Positions 1 through 11,970 of a stretch of 64,000 nt of DNA are shown piece after piece. This DNA comes from Labilithrix luteola (GTDB lineage Bacteria; Myxococcota_A; Polyangia; Polyangiales; Polyangiaceae). The stretch's first letter is position 1. Every line of letters begins with the position of its first letter. Below the pieces are notes generated by a model, which was not told where the DNA came from, searched no databases, and saw only the letters and a list, made by a program, of their open reading frames with translations. The position numbers and the translations under genes are program-made. The stretch lies in NCBI RefSeq assembly GCF_001263205.1, contig NZ_CP012333.1, forward strand, positions 124,001-188,000, given 5' to 3'.

Positions 1-1
1 C

Positions 2-55
2 GTCCTCCTGTACGTCGTGGGAAAGCTCACGGCGCGGCGCGGAGCCGATTCATGA
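2..55 (+). CDS. C-terminal end of an ABC transporter permease (partial, probably ModB)
   Basis: An open frame runs from the window edge to a TGA at 53-55 and ends in a short hydrophobic stretch (VLLYVVGK) followed by a basic tail. The stop overlaps the start of the next ATPase gene in an ATGA junction, the usual coupling of a permease to its ATPase. That the gene is the molybdate permease ModB is inferred from the downstream neighbour; only about 17 residues are visible, so the family cannot be confirmed here. Confidence 0.5.
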   Translation, partial: VLLYVVGKLTARRGADS

Positions 56-741
56 GCAGCGCGTCCCTCGACGTTCGCATCGGGCTCGCGACGAAGTCGT
101 TCACGCTGGACGTGGCGTTCGAGGCACCTCCGGGCGTCACCGTTCTCTACGGCCCTTCAGGCGCGGGCAAGAGCCGAACGCTCGGCTGCATCGCCGGCAT
201 CGTGCGCCCCGATCGCGGTCGCGTCACGCTCGACGGCGAGATCTGGTTCGACCACGCCTCGCGCCGAGAAAAGCCGATTCACGAGCGACGCGTCGCCTAC
301 GTGTTCCAATCGCTGGCGCTCTTTCCTCATATGACGGGGGCCGAGAACGTCGCGTACGGGATGACGAGCGGCACCTCGAGCCAGAAGCAGGAGCGTGCCC
401 AGGCCATGCTCGCTCGGATGCGCGTGCCCCACCTCGCAGCCCGCAAACCGAGGACATTCTCCGGCGGCGAAGCTCAGCGCGTGGCGCTCGCGCGCGCCTT
501 CGCGATGAGTCCGCGGCTCCTCCTGCTGGACGAGCCATTCTCCGCGCTCGACGCCGGCGTCAAACGCGAGCTGCTCGACGAAGTCGCCACCTGGCTCGAG
601 CGAGAGCGCATCCCCGCCATCCTGGTCACCCACCAGGCGGAGGAAGCGCGCGTGCTCGGCCATCGCGTCGTCCACCTCGAGCACGGTCGGGTCGTCCGCG
701 AATCGAGCGTCGACGAAGCCGACTTCGCATCACGCGCCTGA
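52..741 (+). CDS. modC: ABC transporter ATP-binding protein, ModC-like, without TOBE/Mop domain
   Basis: This is the ATPase subunit of an importer, probably for molybdate. It has Walker A GPSGAGKS (about residues 35-42), a Q-loop region VFQSLALFPHM, the signature FSGGEAQR, Walker B LLLLDEPFSALD and the H-loop LVTHQAEEA. At 229 residues it contains only the nucleotide-binding domain. Typical ModC is about 350 residues with a C-terminal Mop/TOBE oxyanion-sensing domain, which is missing here. The start overlaps the permease stop (ATGA), so the two are translationally coupled. Substrate assignment is an inference from overall resemblance to ModC (short GPSGAGK loop, compact N-terminus); a sulfate, tungstate or other oxyanion transporter is possible. 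Confidence 0.8.
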   Translation: MSSASLDVRIGLATKSFTLDVAFEAPPGVTVLYGPSGAGKSRTLGCIAGIVRPDRGRVTLDGEIWFDHASRREKPIHERRVAYVFQSLALFPHMTGAENVAYGMTSGTSSQKQERAQAMLARMRVPHLAARKPRTFSGGEAQRVALARAFAMSPRLLLLDEPFSALDAGVKRELLDEVATWLERERIPAILVTHQAEEARVLGHRVVHLEHGRVVRESSVDEADFASRA

Positions 742-779
742 GGTCCTCAGGGCCGGGCCTTGCTCACTTCGAGTCCGAG

Positions 780-3533
780 CTAGGAGCTCGGTGTGAGGCG
801 AAGGCCGATGGGCAGGCCCTCGCCGAGAATCGCGACGCGCTCTTCGTCACCGATCTCCACGAGCTCGCGAACCGCCTGAATCCAAGCCGGTTTGGCCGAG
901 ATGGCGACCAGGCGCTTCTCGACCTCTCTGCGCAGCCGCTCATCGATGTCGCGCGTGCGGTCGCCCGTGACGCGCGAGAGCTGCACGGCGGCGTGAGGCA
1001 TCGTCGAGATCGACTCCCACTTTTGACGAAGCATGCGCTCGAGCCACGTTGCGGCGTTCTTCGGAGGAATCACGTGGTGGACGCTCGCGTAGAGCGGAAC
1101 GCGCGCGCCGATGCGCCCGATGGCCGACCAGAGGCGGGGATCGGAGTCGACCCACGTACGCTCCGACACCCAATCGCCGAGCGCCACGCGCTTCGCCACG
1201 GGGACACGCTCGAACGAAGCGAGCGTGGCGACGAGCTCATCGAGGGCCTCGGGCATGCGCTTCGGCTTCTTCAAACCGGCCTCGGGCGGAGCGATGGCGG
1301 CATCCATCGCGTCGCGGAAGCCAACCTGCATGGCCTCGGTCATGCCGCCGGCCATGCGACGCCAGGCGATGAAGAATTGCTGCCAGCCGCGCGCCTCTCC
1401 CGGGAATGCGAGGCGGCCATCGAAGAGCGGCCACGCGCGAGCGATGCGCGCCTCGTCGCCCGGATCGCCGAAGCCCGGACGCATGCAGAATCCGAAGAGC
1501 AGCCAGAAGTTGCGCTCGTGATGGGCGGAGCGACGTCGTGCGCCCGGATTCTCGAGCAGGCGATCGGCGAGCTCACGCGCGAGCTGCATGGTCCACGTGG
1601 CACGCTCTCCGAGAAGCCTCTCGAGCTCGCGCACGAGGTCCTTCGTCTCGCGCTCCTCGGCCTCGCCTTTGCGACCGAAGACGCGATCGACGAGACGCTC
1701 GACCTCGGCCTTCTTGGCCGGAGGAAGCGCCGACGTCGTGGTCTGGGGAGCAATCGAAGGCGGCGGCGGAGCCGATGCGGGCTTGGCTCCTTCGCGAAGC
1801 TGGAATTCGAGGCGATGGCGACGCCCCGAGCCGCTCCCGATCTCCGTGCAGGCGAGCGCAAGTTGGCCCGTGGCGAGGAGCTCGCCGCCGAGGTGCACCG
1901 GCACCGCTTGCTCCTTGCCCTCTTTCGGAATGCTCGTCACGACGGGAGGCAGGCGCTCGAAGGCATCGTCGTCGGGAATGGTGACGAGCGTGCCGGCTTC
2001 GTCGTTCGCGACGTCGGACGCGTACATGTCGAAACGCACGCTGCGTCCGACGAGGAGCTCGAAGGAACGACCCGCTTCGTGGTGCACCCCTTCCTTCGCA
2101 CCGCGCGGAAGAATGCAGACCGCACGCAACGGCTCGTTCGACGCGCCCTGCTCCGAGGCCACCGCGACGTAATAGCCACGGGAAGCGCCGCTTTCGACGC
2201 GGTAGAGCATCCCGCGTCTCGCCAGTCCGTAACGAACGGCGCCGCGCGCGACGGCGAGGTCCGGATCGCGATTCGCGAGGAGCGCTGGGCGCTTGCCGCC
2301 TGCCCACGAGGCCATGGCGTCGAGAAGGGCCTCGACGATCGGCGCCGCATGGAACACGCCTCCGTTGAGGAGCACGGCATCGGGCGCGCCGTGCGGAATC
2401 GACGAAGCGTGCCTCGTGAGGAATTGCCGGACGTGTCGCGTGATGGCCGGATCGCGCTCGTACGGCAGACCGAAGGCGACGATGCCGCCGCGCGCCCGCG
2501 GAGCCATGGCGTCATCCGCGACGGGCGGGAAGAAGCCGCCCAGCACGATGGACTCGACCTCCTCCTTCGTCAGCGTGGTCGCGCGTGCACCGCCGACGAG
2601 CGAGCTACCTCGGCCAAGAACCACGACGCGCGCCTCGGTGGCCTGGCCCGCGAGAATGCGCTCCTTCGCGTCGCGACACGACAGAACGAGCTGGGCGAGC
2701 TCGCGCGGCTCGAGATGGTTCGGCGGAGCCACGATGCGCGACTCGGCGAGGTGCGCGAGCGCGAGATCCATGTTGTCGCCACCGAGCAGAATGTGGCGAC
2801 CGACAGCCACGCGCCGGACGACGAAGTCTTCTTCGTCCTCCCCCGACGCGGGTGCGATGGTCATGAGCGAGAGGTCGGTGGTGCCGCCGCCCACGTCGCA
2901 GACGAGGACCGTGCGCTCGCCGTGCTTGGCAAGCTTGAGGACCGCGCGCTTGTCTTCGAGTGCGTCGTAGAAGGCGGCGGTGGGCTCCTCGAACAGCGTG
3001 GGCGAGAGCCCGACACCTTCGGCCGCGCGGAGGGTGAGCAAACGCGCGACCTCGTCGAACGAAGCCGGAAGCGTGAGCACCACGTCTTGCTCGGCGAGCG
3101 GCGCCTTCGGATGCGCCGCGTCCCACGCTTCTTTGACCTGCGCGAGAATGCGCGTGCTCGCTTCGACGGGCGAGATACGCGGAGACTCGTCGTCGTCACG
3201 CGTGCCCCACGGCAGGATGGGGGCGAGGCGATCGACGGCGGTATGCGAGAGCCAGCTCTTCGCCGACGACACGAAACGGCCGGTGATTTCGGCTCCGCGG
3301 CGTCGCGCGAATTCGCCCACGACCCAGGTGGGATCGCCCGAGATCTCCGAGGGAAGCGGCGCGTAGAGCGCCGACGCCAGCAGCGACCGCGCTTCGCTCG
3401 CGTTCGCCGCGGTGAGCTGCGGGATGGGGAAGATCTTGGGGCGCGGCGGCGTCGCGCGGGCAACGAGCTCGGAATACGCAACGACGGTGTGCGTGGTCCC
3501 GAGATCGATGCCTACGACGAATTGCGCGCCCAT
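780..3533 (-). CDS. Hsp70-family protein with long C-terminal DUF3731-type region
   Basis: A 917-residue Hsp70 homologue and third gene of the DUF2760-Hsp70-Hsp70 operon. The N-terminal actin-fold ATPase is intact: phosphate-1 motif GIDLGTTHT (residues 8-16), phosphate-2 motif DVGGGTTD (about 212-219) and an adenosine-loop motif LLNGGVF (about 388). From about residue 600 a linker rich in Ala/Pro leads into some 300 residues of a helical region (DUF3731-type) instead of a normal substrate-binding lid, and no EEVD-like tail is seen. It lies 25 bp downstream of the second Hsp70. No DnaJ or GrpE gene is nearby. Known Hsp70 chemistry suggests ATP-driven binding of a client; the client is unknown. 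I infer a dedicated partner of the two genes upstream. Confidence 0.88.
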   Translation of the reverse strand: MGAQFVVGIDLGTTHTVVAYSELVARATPPRPKIFPIPQLTAANASEARSLLASALYAPLPSEISGDPTWVVGEFARRRGAEITGRFVSSAKSWLSHTAVDRLAPILPWGTRDDDESPRISPVEASTRILAQVKEAWDAAHPKAPLAEQDVVLTLPASFDEVARLLTLRAAEGVGLSPTLFEEPTAAFYDALEDKRAVLKLAKHGERTVLVCDVGGGTTDLSLMTIAPASGEDEEDFVVRRVAVGRHILLGGDNMDLALAHLAESRIVAPPNHLEPRELAQLVLSCRDAKERILAGQATEARVVVLGRGSSLVGGARATTLTKEEVESIVLGGFFPPVADDAMAPRARGGIVAFGLPYERDPAITRHVRQFLTRHASSIPHGAPDAVLLNGGVFHAAPIVEALLDAMASWAGGKRPALLANRDPDLAVARGAVRYGLARRGMLYRVESGASRGYYVAVASEQGASNEPLRAVCILPRGAKEGVHHEAGRSFELLVGRSVRFDMYASDVANDEAGTLVTIPDDDAFERLPPVVTSIPKEGKEQAVPVHLGGELLATGQLALACTEIGSGSGRRHRLEFQLREGAKPASAPPPPSIAPQTTTSALPPAKKAEVERLVDRVFGRKGEAEERETKDLVRELERLLGERATWTMQLARELADRLLENPGARRRSAHHERNFWLLFGFCMRPGFGDPGDEARIARAWPLFDGRLAFPGEARGWQQFFIAWRRMAGGMTEAMQVGFRDAMDAAIAPPEAGLKKPKRMPEALDELVATLASFERVPVAKRVALGDWVSERTWVDSDPRLWSAIGRIGARVPLYASVHHVIPPKNAATWLERMLRQKWESISTMPHAAVQLSRVTGDRTRDIDERLRREVEKRLVAISAKPAWIQAVRELVEIGDEERVAILGEGLPIGLRLTPSS

Positions 3534-3558
3534 CGGATGTTGCGACCTCTACGCAGCT

Positions 3559-5417
<1,859 letters not shown>

Positions 5418-5421
<4 letters not shown>

Positions 5422-6011
5422 AGCTCCACCTCCGCCTGCGCGACGATCCGCACGTCGTGAGCGCCCACCGCAGTGGGCAAGGAGACCGACGCGACGCGCC
5501 ATCCGCGATGACGGAGGGTCCCCGTGTAGGGCCCCTTGCCTTGCACGTTGCCGGTCAGCTTCACCGCTTCGGCATCGAAGCCCTCGGGGAGGGTGACGCG
5601 CACCCCCTCTTCTTCCGACCGCACGGCCTCGAGCTTCACGTGCTCGCGAAGCGCCTTGCGGCAGCCGGCATGAACCACACGCGCGGCGGCGCCGATGTCG
5701 GCGTCAGGAAAGCTCGCGACGTCCTCCTCCAGGAAGTCGACGAGCCGGCCCTCACGCTGCAAAAGCGCGAGGAGCTGGAGAGCGGCGTCCGTCTTCGGCG
5801 GCTCGGGGATGGGCTTGGGCTCGGGCTTCGGGAGCACCTTCGGCTCCGGCGTAGCGGGGAGCTCCGGCGTGCGTTCTGGCCCCTGTGTGGCGGCAGGCAG
5901 AGCCTTGCCTGCCTGGAGTTGGGCGGCGTAGACGCCGTCGAAAAGCACCCGGAAGAAGCACACCCAGGCGAACCAGAGCCTGGTGAAAAAGGGCAGAGAA
6001 GGGTCGGACAC
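5418..6011 (-). CDS. DUF2760 domain protein
   Basis: A 197-residue protein. A hydrophobic aromatic-rich N-terminus (about residues 10-32, including WFAWVCFFRVLF) looks like a membrane anchor or interfacial helix. A Pro/Glu/Lys-rich linker (about 45-75) follows. The C-terminal 120 residues match my recollection of DUF2760: a helical start about lengths of LLQREGRLVDFLEEDV, then a beta-rich end. It is the first gene of the operon and overlaps the next Hsp70 start. DUF2760 genes are known to sit beside divergent Hsp70 genes, which fits here, but no biochemical role is established. I infer a membrane-proximal cofactor of the two Hsp70s. Confidence 0.82.
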
Positions 6012-6103
6012 GGGGCGGCACTCTAGCGCAAAGACACCCCCAGGAATCCCCTTCTAGGTTGCCCGAAGGGCCTTCCTTCGCTAGAGGCTTAAAGGCGTAG
6101 ACC

Positions 6104-6382
6104 ATGGCGCAAAAGAGGATTCACCTCATCGTGCGCGGGCGCGTGCAGGGCGTGTACTTTCGTGCCGCAACCCAGCGTGAAGCCCGACGGCTAGGAATCA
6201 CGGGTTGGGTGCGGAACCGCCCCGATGGCAGCATCGAGCTCGTCGCCGAGGGCGATGAAGATGCGGTCAAGGAGCTCTCGAGCTGGGCCAACCACGGTCC
6301 GTCGGCGGCCCGCGTCGACAGCGTCGACGTTCGTTGGCGCGGCTACACGGGCGAATTTCCCGAGTTCCAGATCGTCGAATAG
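6104..6382 (+). CDS. acyP: Acylphosphatase
   Basis: A 92-residue cytosolic enzyme that hydrolyses carboxyl-phosphate bonds of acyl phosphates. The family signature is complete: [10 protein letters not shown] holds the catalytic Arg, and GWVRN holds the catalytic Asn. Length is typical (about 90-100). It is divergent from the DUF2760/Hsp70 operon over a 92-bp gap that must carry both promoters. The HEAT/TPR gene follows after 34 bp and may be cotranscribed. Confidence 0.93.
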
Positions 6383-6416
6383 GCGACTCGGCGCGGGCGT
6401 TCTGGTCTCAGCACGC

Positions 6417-7850
6417 ATGAATCGGAAGAGAATCGCGCCGTTCCTCCTGGCCTTCCTGACGGTCACCGTCGCGAGCCCTTCCCTCGTCTCGGTCGCGCAC
6501 GCCGAGACCTCCAAAACGTCCGGCCCGCAAGCCACCGCCGAGCCGGAGGGCATGAGCTCTACCGAGCTCGACAAGCTCGTCGCCCCCCTCCTGGGGGATG
6601 ACGCCGCGGCGCGACGGGCGGCGGCAAAGCGCATCGGCGAGCTCGGTCCCGAGGCCGTTCCGGCGATCGGCAAAGCCCTCGCCGAGCTTCGGAAGACGCC
6701 GAGCGCAGGGGTTCGCGCCGCCGTGAAGGCTGCGCGCGAGCGGGCCGGCAAGGGTGAAGGCGATGTCTGCGATGCCCTTCTCGACCTGCCTCGGGGCGAA
6801 GATGCCCAGGCGGAGAAGGCGGCCCTCACGACCGCCGCCTTCGTCCGAGCGCTTGCCCACCTGGGCACGACGCCCGCCGTCCGCCAGCTCGTGAAGATCG
6901 CCGGCGACCACAACGGGGCGTTCCGTCCCGAGGTCACCCGTCAGGTCAAAGCCCTCGGCGATCGCGCCGTGCCTGCCCTCCTCGAAACGAAGAAGGGGGC
7001 CACGCCCGACGTTCGGCAGTGGGCGTACACGCAGCTCGAAGGCATGGGCAAGCGCATCGCAGGCGACGCCGTCCAGACGAAGGACAACCAGGTCCTCGCC
7101 GACGTCCTTCGCGCCTTCGGCATCATCCGCGAGCTCGACAGCATACCCGTTGTCCTCTCGTTCGTGAACGCGGACCGCGAGAAGATCCGCGCCACGGCAC
7201 GCGAGACGATCGGCATGTTCGGCCAAGACGCGATCTGGAAGCTTCGCGAGGCGTACGAGAACGTGAGCGGAAAGCCCGCACCCGACGGTTGGTCCGCCGC
7301 CGACGTCTCGCGCGAGCTCTTCGCCGCCTACGATCGACTGCGCCTGCAGGAAGTCTATGGGCTGCTCGACCAAGGTCTCGCCCAAGAGAAGCAGGGCAAG
7401 CTCGACGAGGCCGTCGCGGCATTCGATCGCGTACTCGCGCGCACGCCGATGATCGATCGGCGCGCGGAGATGGTCTCGGCGTACGTCGCGCACGCGCAGG
7501 CCCACGAAGACGACGATGCGGTGGGCGCCACGTCCACGTTGCGCAAAGCGCTTCGCCTGGCTCCCGACGGACCTCGTGCCTCGCAGATCAACGCGGACCT
7601 CGCCTACCTCGAGGGCATGCAGCTCCTCGCGCGCGGCATCAAAGATACCGAAGCGTTCAAGCGAGCGCTCTCGCTCGATCCTGGCCACGCCAAAGCGCGC
7701 GTCGAGCTCGACCGTCTCGAGACGGTGCATGCCGATCGCGAAGATCGGACGCGCCTCTTCGGAGCGGCCGGCGCGTTGTTCCTTGCAACGGTTCTCGGAC
7801 TCGTCCTTCTGACCGGACGACGCGCCCCGCGTTCTGCGCGCGCACGCTGA
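6417..7850 (+). CDS. Exported HEAT-repeat/TPR protein with C-terminal membrane anchor
   Basis: A 477-residue protein. The ATG at 6417 gives a basic n-region (MNRKR), a hydrophobic core and an AHA cleavage site, a clear Sec signal. Residues of about 45-260 are Ala/Leu-rich helical pairs of HEAT type (for example a stretch with [21 protein letters not shown]). Residues of about 320-430 have TPR-like helices ([20 protein letters not shown]). The C-terminus holds one membrane segment ([14 protein letters not shown]) followed by an Arg-rich tail. The repeats should therefore face the periplasm as a scaffold. No enzymatic motif is seen. It is 34 bp downstream of acyP. Function is unknown. Confidence 0.8.
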
Positions 7851-8007
7851 TCGGCTCGCACTTCGCCGCGCCGTCTGCCGCACCGGCCTCCAATGTGCGA
7901 AGCCCGCGTACGAAGCCCGCGCACTCCCTCATTCGGGTGTCGCCCATTCGGACGCTTGGTTGGCGCACCGCGCCTCTCTATGCTGGCCGTCCTTCTGGAG
8001 GCGAGTC

Positions 8008-11000
8008 ATGGGAGACGCGAACGTTTTGCCGGGAGTCGCAGCACGCATCGTCCAGCACATCGAGGGCTTTCGCTTCCGCGAAGCACTCGCCGCACTCGAC
8101 GATCCTCGTGACGGCGGTGCGCTCGCCGCGCCATTGGCCGGCCTCCTTCGAGCTCGCGCGCTCGCGGGCATCGAGAAGTGGCACGCCTCCTATCAGATCC
8201 TCGGCGAGGTCCGAGGCATGCGCGATCTCGGCACGCTCGAACGCGTCGAGGCGCAGGTGCGAACCGCACGCGTGCTTCGCTTCGCCTCGCCGCTCGTCGA
8301 CTACGCGCTCGACATTGCGCTCGCGGCGGCCCGTAGCGGCGTTCGTGCGGGTGGCGCGGGCATCGCGCTCGCCGTCGACGCTCACCTCGAAGCGGCGCTT
8401 CTCTTCGGGCGCAAACGCTGCAAGAACCTCGCACAGGAGCAGCTCGAAGCCGCCGCAAAGCTCGGCGAGAACGCTTCGTGGGTGCATTCGGCACGCGCCG
8501 ACCTGGCCATCACGTTCGACGAACGCGTCGCCGCGAAGGAAGCGCTCGATGCACTGGTCGCCACGCTGCCGTCGATCACGAGCGAGAGCGAGCGCGTCAC
8601 CGCAGAGCGCTATGCCTGGCTCGGCAACGCTCGCCTCTACACGATTCTGGGCGAGTTCGATTCGGCCGCCGCGGAGATCGGCAAGCTCGCGTCGCGCCCC
8701 GCGGGCGACGTCGCCGTTCCCCGTTCGCAGTGGCGCCTCTACGCCGCGCAGGGCAAGTGGAACGAAGTCGCGGAAGCGCTGACTCGGATTCTCGAGGCCG
8801 TGCCCGACGGCGACTCTTCACGCGGCTTGATGCTCGAGCGAGCAGCCGCGTTCTATCGCGCCGGCGATATCGGAGGCGCGCGCGAGGCTTGGACGAAGAT
8901 CGCGGCGAGCGGCAACGGCGATCCCGCATCGCGTACGGCGGCTCGCAACCTCGAAAAGTCAGCCAACGAGGGCGCGAAGCGCACGCGGCTCGTCGCGTTC
9001 CCGTCGGTCACGCAGCTCCGCAATCACTGCGGTCCGGCATCGGTCGAGCTCTGTTTGCGCTTCTTCGGCACGTCGGCCGATCAAGTGAGCGTGGCGCGCG
9101 AGATCAAGCACCCCGACGGCGGCACCCCCGTGCACCGTATGCGCGCGTACATGGATGCCGCGGGCTTCGTCACACGACGCATCGAGGCCGATCTCGATCG
9201 GTTGAGGAAGATCCTCGACGCCGGCGTGCCGGTGATCCTCGAGGAGGACTACTCGACCACGCGTCACGTCGCGGTCGCCATCGGGTACGACGACCGCCGC
9301 GAGATCCTCGAAGTGCAGGATCCGATGACCCACGAGATCCGCGAGACGCCCTACGAAGAGCTCCCGAAGCTCCGCGAGTTCTCGAACCACGGCGCGCTCG
9401 TGGCCGTACCGAAGGATCGCGCCGATCTCCTCGCCAAGCTCGACGAGGCCGGGGCCGTCGAATGCGTCTACATCACGACGACCGACAAGGCGTGGGAGGC
9501 CTTCGATCAGAATCGCTACGAAGACGCCGACCGCCTCGCCAGCGAAGCCATCGAGCTCCACGAGCCCTACGAGCTCGCGTGGGTGCTCCGCTTCGTGAGG
9601 GCTCGCGAGCAGTTCGAGGCGGAGAGGTCTGACGAGAACAAGAGCCGCCTGATCGGCATCCTCGACGCCATCACGCATCTCTGGCCCGACGACGAGTGGC
9701 CGCAGCAGTTCCTCGGCCGCGTGTACGCACTCGAAGACCGAGCGAGCGATGCCCTCGCCGCCTTCGAACGCGCCCGCGATCGCGATCCGGACGACGCGAA
9801 CAACTGGTGCTCGATCGGCGATCAGCACCTCGCGCTCGGCGATCAGCAGGCTGCACGAAAGGCCTTCGAAGAAGCCCTGCAGCGCGACCCGGGCCATGTC
9901 CGGTCGAACGAGAACCTGGCCAACGTTGCCTTCGAGCTCGGTGACGTATCGCTCGCGGCGCTCCTCAATTCGTGCGCGCGCGAGCTCTCGGAAGACAATC
10001 CGTACAACCACTACGTCCACGCGCGTATCCTCGGAAAGCGCGGCGAGGTGAATGGCGCACTCAAGGCCTACGAGCGCGCCATCGAGCTTCGCCCCGAGTC
10101 GAAGGGCTATGCGGTCGAGCGCGCGAAGCTCCTCGCGCGCCGCGGCGACGTCGACGAAGCTCTCGCATCGATCGAAAAGCGCCTCGAGGCCGAGCCGAAC
10201 GACGGCTACCTGCTCACGAACCTCGCGGACCTCGCGTACGACAACGGCCGCTACGAGCGGTGCCTCGCCGCTTGTGCAAAGCTCCGCGAAGTCGATCCGA
10301 ACTCGCCCACGCCCGAGGCCATCGGCGGCGCGGCGCTCGCCAAGCTGGGCAAGCTCGACGAGGGCCTCACGTCGCTTCGAGCCGCACTTCGAAAGCGCCC
10401 GGTCTACGGTTGGGTGCACCGCGAGATCGGTCGAATCTTCGCGCTCGCCGGCCGCCACGAAGACGCGATTCCGGCGTTCGCGGCCGCGGCAGGTCTCTCG
10501 AACAGCCCCGAGATGATCTTCGCACTGGCCGACGCGCTCACGAACGGCGGTCATGCGGGCGAAGCCGCCTTCTATGCGCGCCGCTCGGTGCAATCGCTTC
10601 AGCTCGACGAGGACCAGGTTCTCCGTGCCGCGGAGATCCTCGCGGCTGGTGACGGCGTCGGCAGCGCGCACGGGTTTCTCGGCAACGTCGGCGAAGAGAA
10701 CCCGCGCGACATGGCCGTGGCTTGCGCGCACGCGCGGTTCCTGCTCGAAAAGCATTGGTTCCCGGGCGCAGCCAGCAAGGTCATCTCGCGTCTCTCGGAG
10801 CTGGCGCCCGAGGATCCGCTCGTGCTCGCCCAGGCCGCCGATCAGCTGATGGACGCCTCGATGAAAGACGAGCCGCAAGGCGAAGCCATCTTCCTGCGAG
10901 CCATCGAGGCGGCGCCCAAGCTCGTGGCGCCTCGACGGCTCTATGCACGACAGCTCAACGAGCGCGGCCGGTACGTCGAAGCGCTCGGTGTTCTCGAACC

Positions 11001-11901
11001 GCTCGCCGCCGACATCGAGACCACCACCGACCGCGTCAACGCGCTGCTCGGCCTGCGTCGCGACGACGAAGCCCAAAAGCTCATCGATGGCTTCGCCGAA
11101 TCCCTCCCCGAGGAGGATCGCGGAGAGCGCAAGCCTCTCGACTTCACCTTCGCGAAGGTCAATCAGCGCTGGGAAGACGCCCTCGTGCTCGCCACCGAGA
11201 TCGGAGAGAGCGAAGGCGAGCTCGAAGACGACGGCGAGCTCGGCAAGTGGGAGAAGGAGCGCTTCGACTGCCTCGTCGCGCTCGGCCGCAGCGAAGAGGC
11301 GTACGAGTTCGGCGTCGCGCAGTGTGCCGACGCCGAGGACAAGGGCTTGCTCGCCTACAAGGCGATGGCCCGCGACGACCACGCGCTCGGTGCGCGCCTC
11401 GGTCAGGAGTCGTTCGAGGAAGACGAGAACGAGGACTACGCGTTGCAGGTTCTCGCGTGGCTCGCCGATCTCGAGGGCGACGTGCCGCGCGCCAAGGCGC
11501 TCTGGCTGCAGATGCGCGAGCACACCGATTGGCACATCCACGACGAGAACCTCGGTCGACTCGCGATTGCTGCGGGTGAGCTCGAGGAGGCGAAGGAGTT
11601 CGCCGAGCGCGCCGTTGCCGCAGGCCACGCCTGTCCGACGGCGCTCCACCTGCGCGCGACGGTTCGCCTCCTCGGAGGAGACCGCGAAGGCGCGAAATCC
11701 GACGCCCTCCGTGCGCGAGGCGCCTGGCCCGTCGCACGCCGTGGTGCGGACGAGCACATCGCCGCGATGCTCATCGCCCTCGAGGAGCCGGAGAAGAAAG
11801 ACGAGGCGCGAAAGCTCTACGAGCGGTACTTGGAACGCGAAAAGCTGTCGCCTTCCGACCGTCAGTTCCACGCTCGGCTGCGCGCAGCGCTCGGCGTGTA
11901 A
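8008..11901 (+). CDS. Giant TPR protein with embedded C39-like cysteine peptidase domain
   Basis: A 1297-residue protein without a signal peptide or membrane segment. The ATG at 8008 follows a GGAG eight bases upstream and was preferred to an in-frame codon at 7960. About residues 1-320 and 490-1297 are TPR-like helical repeats (for example AFERARDRDPDDANNWCSIG). Between them lies a peptidase C39-like domain: NHCGPAS with Cys341, TTRHVAVAIGYD with His420 and VQDP with Asp438, a complete-looking Cys-His-Asp set. C39 domains usually process double-glycine leader peptides inside ABC transporters, or stand alone as C39-like domains; here no transporter is fused or adjacent. I infer a cytoplasmic scaffold with proteolytic or peptide-binding activity. 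Substrate unknown. Confidence 0.82.
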   Translation: MGDANVLPGVAARIVQHIEGFRFREALAALDDPRDGGALAAPLAGLLRARALAGIEKWHASYQILGEVRGMRDLGTLERVEAQVRTARVLRFASPLVDYALDIALAAARSGVRAGGAGIALAVDAHLEAALLFGRKRCKNLAQEQLEAAAKLGENASWVHSARADLAITFDERVAAKEALDALVATLPSITSESERVTAERYAWLGNARLYTILGEFDSAAAEIGKLASRPAGDVAVPRSQWRLYAAQGKWNEVAEALTRILEAVPDGDSSRGLMLERAAAFYRAGDIGGAREAWTKIAASGNGDPASRTAARNLEKSANEGAKRTRLVAFPSVTQLRNHCGPASVELCLRFFGTSADQVSVAREIKHPDGGTPVHRMRAYMDAAGFVTRRIEADLDRLRKILDAGVPVILEEDYSTTRHVAVAIGYDDRREILEVQDPMTHEIRETPYEELPKLREFSNHGALVAVPKDRADLLAKLDEAGAVECVYITTTDKAWEAFDQNRYEDADRLASEAIELHEPYELAWVLRFVRAREQFEAERSDENKSRLIGILDAITHLWPDDEWPQQFLGRVYALEDRASDALAAFERARDRDPDDANNWCSIGDQHLALGDQQAARKAFEEALQRDPGHVRSNENLANVAFELGDVSLAALLNSCARELSEDNPYNHYVHARILGKRGEVNGALKAYERAIELRPESKGYAVERAKLLARRGDVDEALASIEKRLEAEPNDGYLLTNLADLAYDNGRYERCLAACAKLREVDPNSPTPEAIGGAALAKLGKLDEGLTSLRAALRKRPVYGWVHREIGRIFALAGRHEDAIPAFAAAAGLSNSPEMIFALADALTNGGHAGEAAFYARRSVQSLQLDEDQVLRAAEILAAGDGVGSAHGFLGNVGEENPRDMAVACAHARFLLEKHWFPGAASKVISRLSELAPEDPLVLAQAADQLMDASMKDEPQGEAIFLRAIEAAPKLVAPRRLYARQLNERGRYVEALGVLEPLAADIETTTDRVNALLGLRRDDEAQKLIDGFAESLPEEDRGERKPLDFTFAKVNQRWEDALVLATEIGESEGELEDDGELGKWEKERFDCLVALGRSEEAYEFGVAQCADAEDKGLLAYKAMARDDHALGARLGQESFEEDENEDYALQVLAWLADLEGDVPRAKALWLQMREHTDWHIHDENLGRLAIAAGELEEAKEFAERAVAAGHACPTALHLRATVRLLGGDREGAKSDALRARGAWPVARRGADEHIAAMLIALEEPEKKDEARKLYERYLEREKLSPSDRQFHARLRAALGV

Positions 11902-11970
11902 TCGCCACCTCCGACTTTCCGCGCGTCACGCTTGCGGCACGGCCAAAAGCCGACCATGCTGCGCCGCATC

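Noticed and set aside
8959..11871. 970-codon minus-strand frame opposite the TPR/C39 protein
   Set aside because: Antisense shadow. The plus strand has repeat structure and catalytic motifs; the minus frame has only biased composition.
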